Source: Terriglobia bacterium
GTDB lineage: Bacteria; Acidobacteriota; Terriglobia; Bryobacterales; UBA6623
DNA length: 64,000 nt
NCBI GenBank assembly: GCA_009841225.1
Contig: VXMF01000036.1
Coordinates: 319,825-383,824 of the forward strand
Direction: 5' to 3'
In this document: piece by piece, positions 19,495-28,243 of the stretch
How the letters are laid out: each line of letters begins with the position of its first letter
How positions within the stretch are numbered: position 1 is the first letter of the stretch
Translations under genes and position numbers: made by a program
Notes under the pieces: model-generated
The model's input: the letters and a program-made list of their open reading frames with translations, nothing else
What the model was told of the DNA's origin: nothing
Databases searched by the model: none

Positions 19495-20250
19495 TCATGG
19501 AATCTCGAATGCCACGCTGATAGTCACGACGGTCTCAACAGGCCGGCCGTTAAGGAGCGTCGGATTGTACCGCCATTGCCGGACGGCATCCGAGGCTGCG
19601 CTTACCAGTCGTTCGTCGACGATCGAGTTGAGTGTGGAAATGCCGACAAGACGGCCTCCTGTCCCAATGACACCTTCCAATTGCACAGTGCCCCCGACGC
19701 CTTGGCTCACCGCGTCGGCTGGGAAAGTCGGTTCCACGAAGTTAACCAGCGTCGCCCTGCGAACGTTTCCGCCGACTCGGACACTCCGCCGCGGCTCGCC
19801 GGGCCGGACGGATGGCGGTTGCGGCGGCGGGCCCGAAATCACGATTGCCTCAACGATAGGCTCGATTTCCAGCACGACGTCTAGATGGCGATCCGTGGTG
19901 AGATCGAGATCCCGGACATCCGGCTCGAAGCCGGACGGCCCTCGGACCTCGATTCGGTACGACCGTGATGGAGGAAGACCCTCGATCCGGAAGGATCCGT
20001 CCGCGCCAGCTGTCGTCGCTTCGGCAACTTCCCGCGCCGCATCAGTAACGAGTACAACTGCGTGAGGAATGTGGGCTCCGCTCGGGTCCTGAACAGACCC
20101 GGACAGCTCGACTCCCTCTTGGCGGCTGCAGGCGGAGGCCGTCAGCACGACCACCAGCAGCGCGGGTGCCAAGGCATTCGCCAAGAGAGTCAGGCTTGGC
20201 GCCGGCTGCACCGAACCGGCGCTGATCGGGCGCACCGGATCCAACGGCAT
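19495..20250 (-). CDS. Carboxypeptidase-regulatory/TonB_C lipoprotein
   Basis: A 251-residue protein with a lipobox (VVVLTASAC). Residues about 48-125 form a carboxypeptidase-regulatory-like beta-sandwich (GSVQDPSGAHIPHAVVLVT, DGSFRIEGLPP). A proline-rich linker (PPPQPPSVRPGEP) follows. The last 90 residues form a TonB C-terminal domain (PTFPADAVSQGVGGTVQLEGVIG, AVRQWRYNPTLLNGRPVETVVTISVAF). This architecture is frequent in Acidobacteria. An anchored TonB_C domain without a membrane helix cannot be a classical energy transducer. It more likely contacts the outer-membrane or peptidoglycan side. The start lies two bases after the stop of the lipocalin-like gene, so the two form an operon. Confidence 0.82.
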   Translation of the reverse strand: MPLDPVRPISAGSVQPAPSLTLLANALAPALLVVVLTASACSRQEGVELSGSVQDPSGAHIPHAVVLVTDAAREVAEATTAGADGSFRIEGLPPSRSYRIEVRGPSGFEPDVRDLDLTTDRHLDVVLEIEPIVEAIVISGPPPQPPSVRPGEPRRSVRVGGNVRRATLVNFVEPTFPADAVSQGVGGTVQLEGVIGTGGRLVGISTLNSIVDERLVSAASDAVRQWRYNPTLLNGRPVETVVTISVAFEIP

Positions 20251-20252
20251 GG

Positions 20253-21245
20253 CTACTCAGTGATGCGGGCCCACCGAAGCGCCGTCTGCAATTGCCGACC
20301 CTGACTGTCGGATTGAATCGGGGGCTTCAGCGTGAGGTGCGTGTCGCTGAGCTCGTAGAAGCGCTTCGCGTCTGTCCCCGTGCCCGCCGGGTTTTCGCTG
20401 CCAATGCGGTGATGGACGACGAATCCTTCGTCCTCGTGGACGGAGAATGGACCGAAATAGCTGGCGTACGTACGCGTAGCCGCCAAGGCTTCCTCGGCCG
20501 TAGGCCGGTCTCCCGCATACCGGTTCCTGCCCGGGCGCATCAGATGCACGGACATGTGGCCGGACGGAGCGTACATGATATAGGCCTTCTCGTACTGGTC
20601 GATGGGCACGGACTCACCGTCGGTCGTCTGGCGCGTGACCGACTCGATTCGATAGACCCCGACAAGCTTCCTGTGGGTCTCGGTCAGTTCCGACTCGGGC
20701 AGAGCCGGAAGCCTCTCCCAGGTCAGAAACGTCTTCGAACCGTCTTCCCGCGCTGGAGGCTGGAGCGTCAACGTGTTCTCGCCGAAGGTGTAGAGGCGCT
20801 TGTAGTCCGAGCCGGCTCCGCGCGGGTCGAGACTTCCCACGAGGTGGTGGGTCACGTATCCTTCATCCTCGTTGACGCTGAAAGGGCCGAAGTACGAGGT
20901 GTAGGTGCCGATCAGGGCCAGCGCTTCGTCGGGCGTCGGCCCGCCCTCCGAGTACGGCTGGCGATCCGGCCTCATGATCGTCACACCCATGTGTCCGGAA
21001 GTGTCGTACATGATGTAGCCGAGCCGGTCCTCGATCGGTGGAGACAGCAGTTCTCCACTGGCATCACGGCGCTCGATCCGGGCAAGGGACCAAGCCCCTG
21101 CGAACTGCTGGAGCGAGGCGGCGGCTGGGCCACTGGTGCCTGTCGCCTCCGACTCTGTGTCCGGTGGTGGCCCGCTCGTCCCGCACCCGAGGACTAACAG
21201 GAGTGCTCCCGTGGCGGCGATCAAGCGTGTGTGAGTCTGCGTCAT
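20253..21245 (-). CDS. Lipoprotein with two lipocalin-like domains
   Basis: A 330-residue lipoprotein (ATG 21245; lipobox LLLVLGCG). It contains two copies of a lipocalin_5-like domain. Each copy has a GxWxL/GVYRIES opening, a GYIMYDTSGHMGV or AYIMYAPSGHMSV strand, a TSYFGPFSVNEDEGYVTHH or ASYFGPFSVHEDEGFVVHH strand and a KPP/QPP ending. The second copy starts near residue 195. The family is a small beta-barrel of uncertain ligand. The tandem arrangement within one chain is clear by eye. It is the first gene of the pair with the TonB_C lipoprotein. Confidence 0.8.
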   Translation of the reverse strand: MTQTHTRLIAATGALLLVLGCGTSGPPPDTESEATGTSGPAAASLQQFAGAWSLARIERRDASGELLSPPIEDRLGYIMYDTSGHMGVTIMRPDRQPYSEGGPTPDEALALIGTYTSYFGPFSVNEDEGYVTHHLVGSLDPRGAGSDYKRLYTFGENTLTLQPPAREDGSKTFLTWERLPALPESELTETHRKLVGVYRIESVTRQTTDGESVPIDQYEKAYIMYAPSGHMSVHLMRPGRNRYAGDRPTAEEALAATRTYASYFGPFSVHEDEGFVVHHRIGSENPAGTGTDAKRFYELSDTHLTLKPPIQSDSQGRQLQTALRWARITE

Positions 21246-21422
21246 GGCCACTGGACACAAGGCCGGTCATCTGCCATGTCCCGCGACGCGACAGAGTAGA
21301 GGGCCGTGCGCAAGTTTATCAAGATCAGGCGATGGGAGGGACATGATCGCCTGCCGTTCGTCTCCGAGCCTGAATCGCTAGACCGTTCCCGGGCGCGTCA
21401 GGCCTATCGCCTCGCGCGCGGG

Positions 21423-22811
21423 CTATCCCATCCGACCTCCGAGCGTTTTCGCAAACTGCTCAGGTATCGACGTGGCGAGCCGCTGCTTGACAGTCGCCTG
21501 TTCCGGATCAGCCGCTATGTTCGTCCACTCATGCGGATCGGAATCGTGGTCGTAAAGCTCCTCGGTCCCGTCCGGATAGCGGATGTAGCGGAAGCGCTCA
21601 TCTCGTACGGACGCGTAGCCCTCCCCGAACGTAGTCAGTGCCGGGCGCGCCCAGTCAGCCTCCGGATCTTCGAGCAGGGGCCGCAGCGACCGGCCTTCGA
21701 ATTGGTGGGCGGTCGGCTCAAGGCGGCAATAGTCTGCCAGCGTCGGGTATAGATCGATCGACCCGACCGGCCGCGAGCAGGTCTTGCCCGCGTGGGCGGA
21801 GCCAGGAAGACGGATCGCCATCGGGGTCAGCGATGCCTGCTCCCACAGAGTCGTCTTCTCCCAGTGGTCCTTCTCTCCGCAGTGGTAGCCGTTGTCGGAC
21901 CAGAAAACGACGATGGTGTTGTCGGCGTAAGGGCTGTTGTCGAGAGCATCTAGTACTCGCCCGCAACTCCAGTCCGCGAAGGAAGTGCAGGCCAGGTAGG
22001 CCCAGACGAACTCCCGCCAGGACTGCTCGGTGTCCTTGCCGCTGACAACGAAACGCTCGCCCCAGACCGCCGCCAGGTCGCGGCCCAGCTGGGGAACGTC
22101 CGCGAGATCGTCTTCCTTGTAGGGAGGCAACTCGACGTTGACGAGGTCATACATCTCGAAGAATCGCTTGGGAGCGGTAAACGGCGTGTGCGGGCGCCAC
22201 AAGCCGTAGGCTAGGAAGAACGGCCTTTCGTGCTCCTGCGAGAGGAAATCGACGACTGAGTCACCGTTGACCACGTCGGGGAAGTCGGAGTCCGGCTCCT
22301 CCCATGGCGTCCAGCCCCAGAACCGACCCGCGACCTGGTCTTCCTCGGGCGGGAAGGGGCCGAAGCCGCCGCCGTGCGGCTTGTTGTCCCACATGGCTCG
22401 GAGTTTCTCGTCCGCGACCGGGGCATGGGTGAGCTTGCCCTGTCCATACGACGTGTATCCGCTCCGCTGGAAGAGTTCCGGCAGGGATTCCGAACTGTCG
22501 AGCGGGGCTTGGGTCCACGGATCGGAGCCGTTGCGATAGGCGCCGGTCGTGTGCGGGTACAGGCCGCTGAAAACGGCCGCGCGCGAAGGCACACAGGCGG
22601 GCGAGGCGCAATAGGCCTTCTCGAATGTCAGGGCAGTGCTCTTGAACCGGTCGAGATGAGGGGTCTTTACGCCGCCGAGGGTGTTGTAGAACCCGTAGTC
22701 GTTCATGTCGTCGACGATCAGGAAGAGGACGTTCGGGCGTTGTGCTTCGGTGCGGGAGCACGCAAGGCTACCAGCGAGGCTTGTTGCTAGGAACTGGCGA
22801 CGGTTCAGCAT
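21423..22811 (-). CDS. Sulfatase, iduronate-2-sulfatase-like, Tat lipoprotein
   Basis: 462 residues. The leader MLNRRQFLATSLAGSLACS combines a twin-arginine motif with a lipobox-like end. Metal site LIVDDMNDYG, signature PACVPSRAAVFSG with intact C-x-P-x-R, and FWSDNGYHCGEKDHWEKTTLWEQ place it in the same branch as the enzyme at 11256-12743. The terminal ELYDHDSDPHEWTNIAADPE subdomain is typical. Expected role is hydrolysis of sulfate esters on uronate-containing glycans; the exact substrate is unknown. No maturase for formylglycine formation is present in the window. Confidence 0.92.
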   Translation of the reverse strand: MLNRRQFLATSLAGSLACSRTEAQRPNVLFLIVDDMNDYGFYNTLGGVKTPHLDRFKSTALTFEKAYCASPACVPSRAAVFSGLYPHTTGAYRNGSDPWTQAPLDSSESLPELFQRSGYTSYGQGKLTHAPVADEKLRAMWDNKPHGGGFGPFPPEEDQVAGRFWGWTPWEEPDSDFPDVVNGDSVVDFLSQEHERPFFLAYGLWRPHTPFTAPKRFFEMYDLVNVELPPYKEDDLADVPQLGRDLAAVWGERFVVSGKDTEQSWREFVWAYLACTSFADWSCGRVLDALDNSPYADNTIVVFWSDNGYHCGEKDHWEKTTLWEQASLTPMAIRLPGSAHAGKTCSRPVGSIDLYPTLADYCRLEPTAHQFEGRSLRPLLEDPEADWARPALTTFGEGYASVRDERFRYIRYPDGTEELYDHDSDPHEWTNIAADPEQATVKQRLATSIPEQFAKTLGGRMG

Positions 22812-22937
22812 GGTGTCAACAGATCATTCTCGCCAAGTGCGCCAATCCTCGATCGCAGGTGGTGTTTGGGTAGCTGGACGCAGCGTAGCGTCGATCATGA
22901 TGTCGCCGAACTGTTGCGGGTCGAAGCTGGCAGGCGT

Positions 22938-24173
22938 CTACACCAGCGGCAGTCCGAGAATCCGCGCAGCATTGTCGTGGTACACCTTCTTCAGAATCTC
23001 GTCGGGCAGGCCAATGCCATAGATCTTCCAGCGGCCTTGCGGGGGAGTGGGCGCGGGCGAGTAGTCGAAATACTCGTCAAGGGATTCCAAGAACCGGAAA
23101 TAGCAGCGGAACATCTCCGGCTCTAGGTCTTGCTGCGGTACGGACGTTCCGTTCGGAGATGCGTCGGTCCCAAACATGACGCGATCCGCGTATTCCTCAA
23201 AGAACCTCCGCGCCCGTCGCGGCTGGCGGCCGAGTTCGCCTAGCCGGGCTCCGATTTCCACGTGCAGGTTGGGGTGCGTGTCCAGCCACGATGAGACTTC
23301 GTCAAGATTTTCCGGGCGATTCCCCACATGGAGACCGACGAACGTGGTGTTGGGATGCCGCTCGATGACGCGGTTGCGGGCGGCGAGCAATTCCGCCTTC
23401 GGCGGGAAGTCCTGTCCATAGAACGACCAGTCAGGGTGATTGCCCAGTTCCTCCCAGCGCTCGTTGAAGCGGTCGGTCGGAATGAAGAATGCATCCGGGT
23501 CCGCGACGTGTATGAAGACCGGGAACCCGAGCTGGCCGGCTGCGTCCCACATCGGGTCAAAGCGCGGATCGTCGATCTTAACCAACGGACCCTGCTGCCC
23601 CCCTTCCTGCTCGGACTCGCTAGAGCTTCCCTCGCGAAGATATAGCCCGAGCGTCTTCAAGATCTTCAGCCCTATCGCGCCTTGCTCCTTGGCGCGGGCC
23701 AACTCTTCGGCCTGCCACTCGGGGTAGCCCGGCTCGTTGAGCCGGGAAAAGGTCGGGACCGTGCAGGTGGTCAGTTGGCCCGGGTGTTGCTGCACCATCT
23801 CGGTGATGGTGTGCTGGAGCTCGTCGCCGGTCCCGCCGGTCAGGTTGACCAGTGTCTGGAGATTGAGCTCATCCATCCATTGGCTGATTTGGCCCAGCCG
23901 CGCGGCGGCGGTTCCTTGCAGCGCGTCGTTCGTTCCGGGCGTTCGTCGGAACACCGACGAGACGTGGGTGTGCATGTCGATTGCTGGATAGCGCGCGGAT
24001 GCGACCAAGTTCTCCTCGACCACGAGCATGCTCTTCGGTTGGTAGTCGGCCAGGGCCAGTTGGGCCGCGGGACCGGTTCCTTCGCCAGCCCCCGGCTGCG
24101 GCTGCGAGCAGGCCGATGAGAGCGCACCTGCGGCGGCTCCCGCGCGAAGGAAGGAACGGCGAGATTGGGACAC
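22938..24173 (-). CDS. Amidohydrolase_2 family protein, Tat lipoprotein
   Basis: About 411 residues from a GTG start at 24173. This start is set by an AGGAGGC seven bases upstream and by the Tat leader that follows (SQSRRSFLRAGAAAGALSSACS). The body is an amidohydrolase barrel of the ACMSD/LigW-like Amidohydro_2 family: AIDMHTHVSS for the first metal site, VFIHVADPD, FVGLHVGN and VMFGTDASPNG for the final Asp. The substrate is unknown; the family hydrolyses or decarboxylates cyclic acids. It lies upstream of the sulfatase on the same strand, with about 125 bases between. Confidence 0.85.
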   Translation of the reverse strand: MSQSRRSFLRAGAAAGALSSACSQPQPGAGEGTGPAAQLALADYQPKSMLVVEENLVASARYPAIDMHTHVSSVFRRTPGTNDALQGTAAARLGQISQWMDELNLQTLVNLTGGTGDELQHTITEMVQQHPGQLTTCTVPTFSRLNEPGYPEWQAEELARAKEQGAIGLKILKTLGLYLREGSSSESEQEGGQQGPLVKIDDPRFDPMWDAAGQLGFPVFIHVADPDAFFIPTDRFNERWEELGNHPDWSFYGQDFPPKAELLAARNRVIERHPNTTFVGLHVGNRPENLDEVSSWLDTHPNLHVEIGARLGELGRQPRRARRFFEEYADRVMFGTDASPNGTSVPQQDLEPEMFRCYFRFLESLDEYFDYSPAPTPPQGRWKIYGIGLPDEILKKVYHDNAARILGLPLV

Positions 24174-24180
24174 GAGAGTA

Positions 24181-24187
24181 GCCTCCT
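24181..24187 (-). promoter_or_regulatory. Ribosome binding site deciding the amidohydrolase start
   Basis: AGGAGGC on the minus strand sits seven bases before GTG 24173. It overrules the ATG candidates much further upstream in the same open frame. Confidence 0.75.
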
Positions 24188-24452
24188 GATCTGTTCGGAT
24201 GCCTCTTGGGCGGCGTGGGAACGCCGGTCGCATGGCCGGGCGATCCAACGTCGAAGGGTACCCACCGAGGTGCCCCAGGGACTGGGGTGTCCGAGTGGCC
24301 CGCGAAGTCCCGTCGGCCGATCGATTCCCTGTCGCCTTCCAGAGGTCCGCTCGGGGGAAAATTGTACACGCCGTCTCGCGGCGACGCGACACCAGCTTGC
24401 TCGTTTCGCCGGCCCTGATTCTAGGAGCGGCAAAGTGCAACTGTGGGGCCGG

Positions 24453-25628
24453 TCAGATTGCCCCGAACCGGCGGCGGTCCTCGATTGGACTCAACAGAGG
24501 CCTCACGTATTCGACGAACTCGGGTGTCACATCAGACCCGGAAGGAGCGATCCAGGCATCTGGCACGAGCCGTTCCGCGTTTGCAACAGATGCCAGCGGC
24601 GTCAGGAATGTCTCGCAGCGGTACGGTTCAGACGAGAGGCGTCGCAGCGCAACCATCATTCCGCCGCGTCCGGCAACCGCGGCCTCGACGGCAGCCCTCC
24701 CGCAGCGGTAGGACTCGTCGGAGTCGATGGACGACACTGCGAACGAGCACGACCGACCCAGCAGCCCCGGCTTTTCCGATCGCGCTCGCAGGCCAGTCAT
24801 GGCGGAAATTCGCTGTGCAAGTACGTGGCCGAGATTCTGTGCCAATTCGTGCTGCGCGCTCCCGGCCCGGTCGAGCGCTGCGCCGAAGGGGATTCCTTCC
24901 GGGTCGCGCAGGCCCTCACAGGCTATGACGACGGCTCGGCCTTGCCGCTCGACTTGACTCGCCACATCCTGACAGATCGTTTCAATTGTCGGGGGGCGTT
25001 CCGGAAGATAGATGAGGTGGGGGGCGTCGTCGCCGTCCTGCCGGGCCAACGCTGTTGCTCCGGCCACCCATCCCGCATTGCGTCCGATCGTCTCGACGAC
25101 GGTTACGGGAGAGCGCAGGGCTCGGTTGTCCTCTCCTATGTCGCGTGTGGCTAAGGAATAGAACCTCGCTGCCGATCCGAACCCGGGCGAGTGATCGGTG
25201 ACCATCAGATCGTTATCGACGGTCTTGGGAACGCCAACTACGCGTAGGGCGGGATACTTTCGTTCGGCTAGTTGAGCAAGCATCCACGCCGTTCCCATCG
25301 AGCCGTTGCCTCCGGTGTAGAAGAGGCAATCGACCCGCTCTCGCCGAAGGTCGACCAGCAGCCTCTCGGCTGCGGCCTCGCTGAGCTTCATGCGGCTCGA
25401 CCCAATCGCGGAGCCGGGAGCGGTGCGCAGGGCCTGTACCTGCTCGAAGCCCGCGCTCGACAAGTCGATCCAATCGCCGGCAACGAGGCCCTCCACCCCG
25501 AATCGCGCTCCGAACAAAGAGCTGTTTCCAGCTTCGGTCCACGCTTCGATGATTCCGGCCAGGCTGGCGTTCAGGACTGCGGTGGGGCCTCCGCAATGAA
25601 CGACTAGAGCTCGTGATTCGCCGGGCAT
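24453..25628 (-). CDS. 6-phosphofructokinase, pyrophosphate-type features
   Basis: About 391 residues from ATG 25628 (MPGESRALVVHCGGPTAVLN). The phosphofructokinase core is clear: GGPTAVLNASLAG, FYTGGNGSMGTA, GVPKTVDNDL, ETIGRNAGWVAGATAL and IACEGLRD. The Lys in PKTVDND replaces the Gly of ATP-dependent enzymes and, with the GGNGSM motif, resembles pyrophosphate-dependent PFKs. It would phosphorylate fructose-6-phosphate or another ketose phosphate, reversibly if PPi-dependent. It is divergently placed from agaS and pfkB, which suggests a shared regulatory region and a common sugar-phosphate task. Confidence 0.85.
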   Translation of the reverse strand: MPGESRALVVHCGGPTAVLNASLAGIIEAWTEAGNSSLFGARFGVEGLVAGDWIDLSSAGFEQVQALRTAPGSAIGSSRMKLSEAAAERLLVDLRRERVDCLFYTGGNGSMGTAWMLAQLAERKYPALRVVGVPKTVDNDLMVTDHSPGFGSAARFYSLATRDIGEDNRALRSPVTVVETIGRNAGWVAGATALARQDGDDAPHLIYLPERPPTIETICQDVASQVERQGRAVVIACEGLRDPEGIPFGAALDRAGSAQHELAQNLGHVLAQRISAMTGLRARSEKPGLLGRSCSFAVSSIDSDESYRCGRAAVEAAVAGRGGMMVALRRLSSEPYRCETFLTPLASVANAERLVPDAWIAPSGSDVTPEFVEYVRPLLSPIEDRRRFGAI

Positions 25629-25992
25629 ATCTCGAGAGCTCAACGCGCCAGCGACGGGACTCCGGAGCCGCAACCCGTCACCGCCATTCGCTTCCCCCGC
25701 GGGCCTTGGCCCCCTCGTGAATCTCGCAAAATAGCATGGCACTCCATGCCGACCTGGTTGTCGGTCAAGTTCTCAGGCGCGGGAACGAGGCGTTGGCAAT
25801 CCGGTCGGCTGTTCGACCGGTCGCGATCGGTTCGGGACCCAGTTGACGACGGAGGCGATCCATTGACCCTCTTCGCCCATAGAGCGGTACTGGCCGGGTC
25901 GCAGACATCCCTTTGCTACACTTCGGCCGCCGAATTCGATCTGTGTTCGGAGCCTCTCGTATCCAATCTGACCGAGCAACGAGAGCAAGAGC
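25629..25992. other. Divergent intergenic region between PFK and agaS
   Basis: About 360 bases with no supported gene. It contains a perfect inverted repeat at 25801-25820 and should hold the promoters of both divergent units. No convincing -35/-10 pair could be picked by eye. Confidence 0.5.
25801..25820. promoter_or_regulatory. Inverted repeat, candidate operator
   Basis: CCGGTCG and CGACCGG form a perfect seven-base dyad around six bases. It lies between the divergent phosphofructokinase and agaS-pfkB units, where a local repressor would be expected. Binding is inference only. Confidence 0.35.
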
Positions 25993-27168
25993 GTGACGTC
26001 TGCCGCACAGAAACGACTATTCGACGCCTTGGATGGGGACGCCGGGAAGCAAGGCTGGCGGCATACGCTTACCGAGATCTTCCAGCAGCCCGAGCTTTGG
26101 CACCAGACTGCCGAGTTCTCCGCTTCGGTCGCCAGCCAGCGTCTCGAGCAGGTCCGACGGAACAGATTCCTTGTGTTGACCGGGTCGGGAAGCTCGCACT
26201 ATGTCGGCGAATGCATTGCCCCGGCGATCCAGCGCGGTGCCGGACGTGCCGCCCAGGCCCTCGGAAGCGGCGAGTTGCTGCTAGCCAAGAGCGATTTGCT
26301 GCCCCTCCAGCGCCCCCTGATGCTCGTCTCGTTCGCGCGTTCCGGGAGCAGCCCGGAAAGCACCGCCCTCATCTCGGCTTGCCTTGGACAGGAGCCCTCC
26401 ATCGAACACCTCGTCGTGACGTGTAACCCAAGCGGCAAACTGGCGCGGCAGTGGGGGGCTGGAGTCGAGAAGCGCGTCACGGTCGATGTTCTCGATCCAA
26501 GAACATGTGACAAGAGTCTCGTGATGACGAGCAGCTTCACCAACCTCGCCCTGGCGGGGTTGGTCTTGGGCTACGCCGAGGTCCCGCAGACCTACCTTCG
26601 ACATGCCGAGACGTTGGTTGGCGTCGGGCTGGATCTGTTTGAAGGCTGGCTGGACCGTCTTGAATCAATCGCCCGGCAGCCGTTCGCCCGCATGATTGCG
26701 CTGGGAAGCGGAGGTCAGTTCGGGACGGCTCGCGAATCCGCTCTGAAGATGCTGGAGATGACCGACGGACGTGTATCCACGCAGGCGGAATCCTGGCTGG
26801 GCTTCAGGCACGGGCCGATGTGCGCGTTTCGCGAAGACTGCCTTCTGCTGCTGTTCGTGTCCGGCGAACCGGCCAAGCGCGCCTACCAGCTCGACGTGCT
26901 GCGGGAAATCCGCCACAAGGGCCTCGGCGGGACCGTAGTCGCCGTCGGGCGGGAGATTCCACGCGAGTTGCTGTCAGACGGTGACTTGCTCGTGGATCCG
27001 CCGGGCTTGGCGGAACTGCCCGACGAGTGGGCGGCGATCGGCGGAACGGTAGTGGGCCAACTCCTGGGGTTCTTCCGATGCCTAGAGGAAGGCCTTCGGC
27101 CAGACCAGCCGGCAGGGAGTGGCGCGATCAGCAGGGTCGTTCCCGAATTCCGGCTCTATCCGGACTGA
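25993..27168 (+). CDS. agaS: SIS-domain sugar-phosphate isomerase, AgaS-like
   Basis: 391 residues from GTG 25993. Two SIS domains are visible: the first around LTGSGSSHYVGE and VSFARSGSSPESTALI (about 60-130), the second around ALGSGGQFGTARESALKMLEM and SWLGFRHGPM (about 235-280). Length and motif order match AgaS (tagatose-6-phosphate ketose/aldose isomerase, or galactosamine-6-phosphate deaminase/isomerase). It would convert galactosamine-6-phosphate to tagatose-6-phosphate. Only three bases separate it from the PfkB-family kinase, so they form an operon. The GH109 gene lies just downstream, which supports GalNAc as the sugar source. The deacetylase and aldolase of the pathway are not in the window. 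Confidence 0.85.
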   Translation: MTSAAQKRLFDALDGDAGKQGWRHTLTEIFQQPELWHQTAEFSASVASQRLEQVRRNRFLVLTGSGSSHYVGECIAPAIQRGAGRAAQALGSGELLLAKSDLLPLQRPLMLVSFARSGSSPESTALISACLGQEPSIEHLVVTCNPSGKLARQWGAGVEKRVTVDVLDPRTCDKSLVMTSSFTNLALAGLVLGYAEVPQTYLRHAETLVGVGLDLFEGWLDRLESIARQPFARMIALGSGGQFGTARESALKMLEMTDGRVSTQAESWLGFRHGPMCAFREDCLLLLFVSGEPAKRAYQLDVLREIRHKGLGGTVVAVGREIPRELLSDGDLLVDPPGLAELPDEWAAIGGTVVGQLLGFFRCLEEGLRPDQPAGSGAISRVVPEFRLYPD

Positions 27169-27171
27169 CGC

Positions 27172-28101
27172 ATGAGGGTCCTGGTTGTCGGGGAGCTGAA
27201 TCCCGACCTTGTCCTCGCCGCACTGACTTCCGTCCCGGAAGCGGGGCGCGAGGTCGTGGCGCGCGAGTTCGCCTTCAGGCTGGGAAGCTCCTCGGCGATC
27301 TGCGCTTCGGGCCTGACCAAGTTGGGCAACGATGTTGCGTTCCTTGGCACGGCAGGTGACGACGCATTCGGAAGGTTCTGCGTGCAGCAACTGGCCGCAG
27401 CCGGGGTTGACGTCAGTTTGGTGAGAACAGATCCCTCGTTGCAAACGGGCCTGACTGTCTCGATCACCGCTCGGGACCGCGCCCTTGTCAGCTATCCGGG
27501 CGCAATGGAGGACTTGCGCGCCGATGATGTCGCGGACAGCGTGTTAGCCCGCTTCCGTCATCTTCATGTTTCCGCCTACTTCCTGCAGCGAGGTCTGAAG
27601 CCCGGCCTGCCCAGCCTCTTCCGCCGGGCCCGAGCGCTCGGACTGACCACGTCGTTCGACCCTGGGCACGATCCATACGACGAGTGGGGTGACGAGATCC
27701 GAGACGTCTTCCGCGACACGAGCGTGCTGTTCCTGAACGAGATCGAAATGGAACTGACTACCGGCAGCGGAGACATCGAGCAAGGCCTAGGCCAGCTCAC
27801 AACCGAATCCACGCTTGTGGTGGTCAAGCTCGGTGCCCGCGGAGCCGCTGCGGTGGACGCAAGTGGTGTGATTGAGCGGGTTCCGGCGATGGAGGTTGAC
27901 GTGGTCGACACGACGGGGGCAGGGGACTCCTTCAACGCAGGATTCATACACGCCTGGCTGCGCGACTCGAGTCTGGCCGAGGCACTGCGCTGCGGAGTGG
28001 TGTGCGGGAGCCTATCGACGCGCGGTCTGGGCGGGTGCGAAGCGCAGCCGGATGCCATACAACTGCAGGAGCACCTCGGCCGATTCGAGACTGCTCCCTG
28101 A
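27172..28101 (+). CDS. PfkB-family carbohydrate kinase
   Basis: 309 residues with both PfkB signatures. The N-terminal GGxG-like region is FRLGSSSAICASGLTKLGNDVAFLG. The C-terminal ATP/anion-hole motif is VDTTGAGDSFNAGFIHAW, with the catalytic Asp in GAGDS. Such kinases act on ribose, fructose, 2-keto-3-deoxygluconate or tagatose-6-phosphate. Coupling to agaS makes tagatose-6-phosphate or a related ketose phosphate likely, but the second sugar-binding motif does not decide this. ATG 27172 lies three bases after the agaS stop. Confidence 0.87.
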   Translation: MRVLVVGELNPDLVLAALTSVPEAGREVVAREFAFRLGSSSAICASGLTKLGNDVAFLGTAGDDAFGRFCVQQLAAAGVDVSLVRTDPSLQTGLTVSITARDRALVSYPGAMEDLRADDVADSVLARFRHLHVSAYFLQRGLKPGLPSLFRRARALGLTTSFDPGHDPYDEWGDEIRDVFRDTSVLFLNEIEMELTTGSGDIEQGLGQLTTESTLVVVKLGARGAAAVDASGVIERVPAMEVDVVDTTGAGDSFNAGFIHAWLRDSSLAEALRCGVVCGSLSTRGLGGCEAQPDAIQLQEHLGRFETAP

Positions 28102-28230
28102 TCGTCCCGACGCACTAATCCGTCCCGCACACGGCCGTTCGCTCCGATATTTCGACAGTTCCTGCGACGGCACGGTCCGTAGCGGCGCTGGCCGGGGATA
28201 GAATGTACTCGCTTCGCACAGCAACCGCCC

Positions 28231-28237
28231 GAGGAGG
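28231..28237 (+). promoter_or_regulatory. Strong ribosome binding site before GH109-like gene
   Basis: GAGGAGG lies six bases before the GTG at 28244 and fixes that start. Confidence 0.75.
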
Positions 28238-28243
28238 TGTAAG

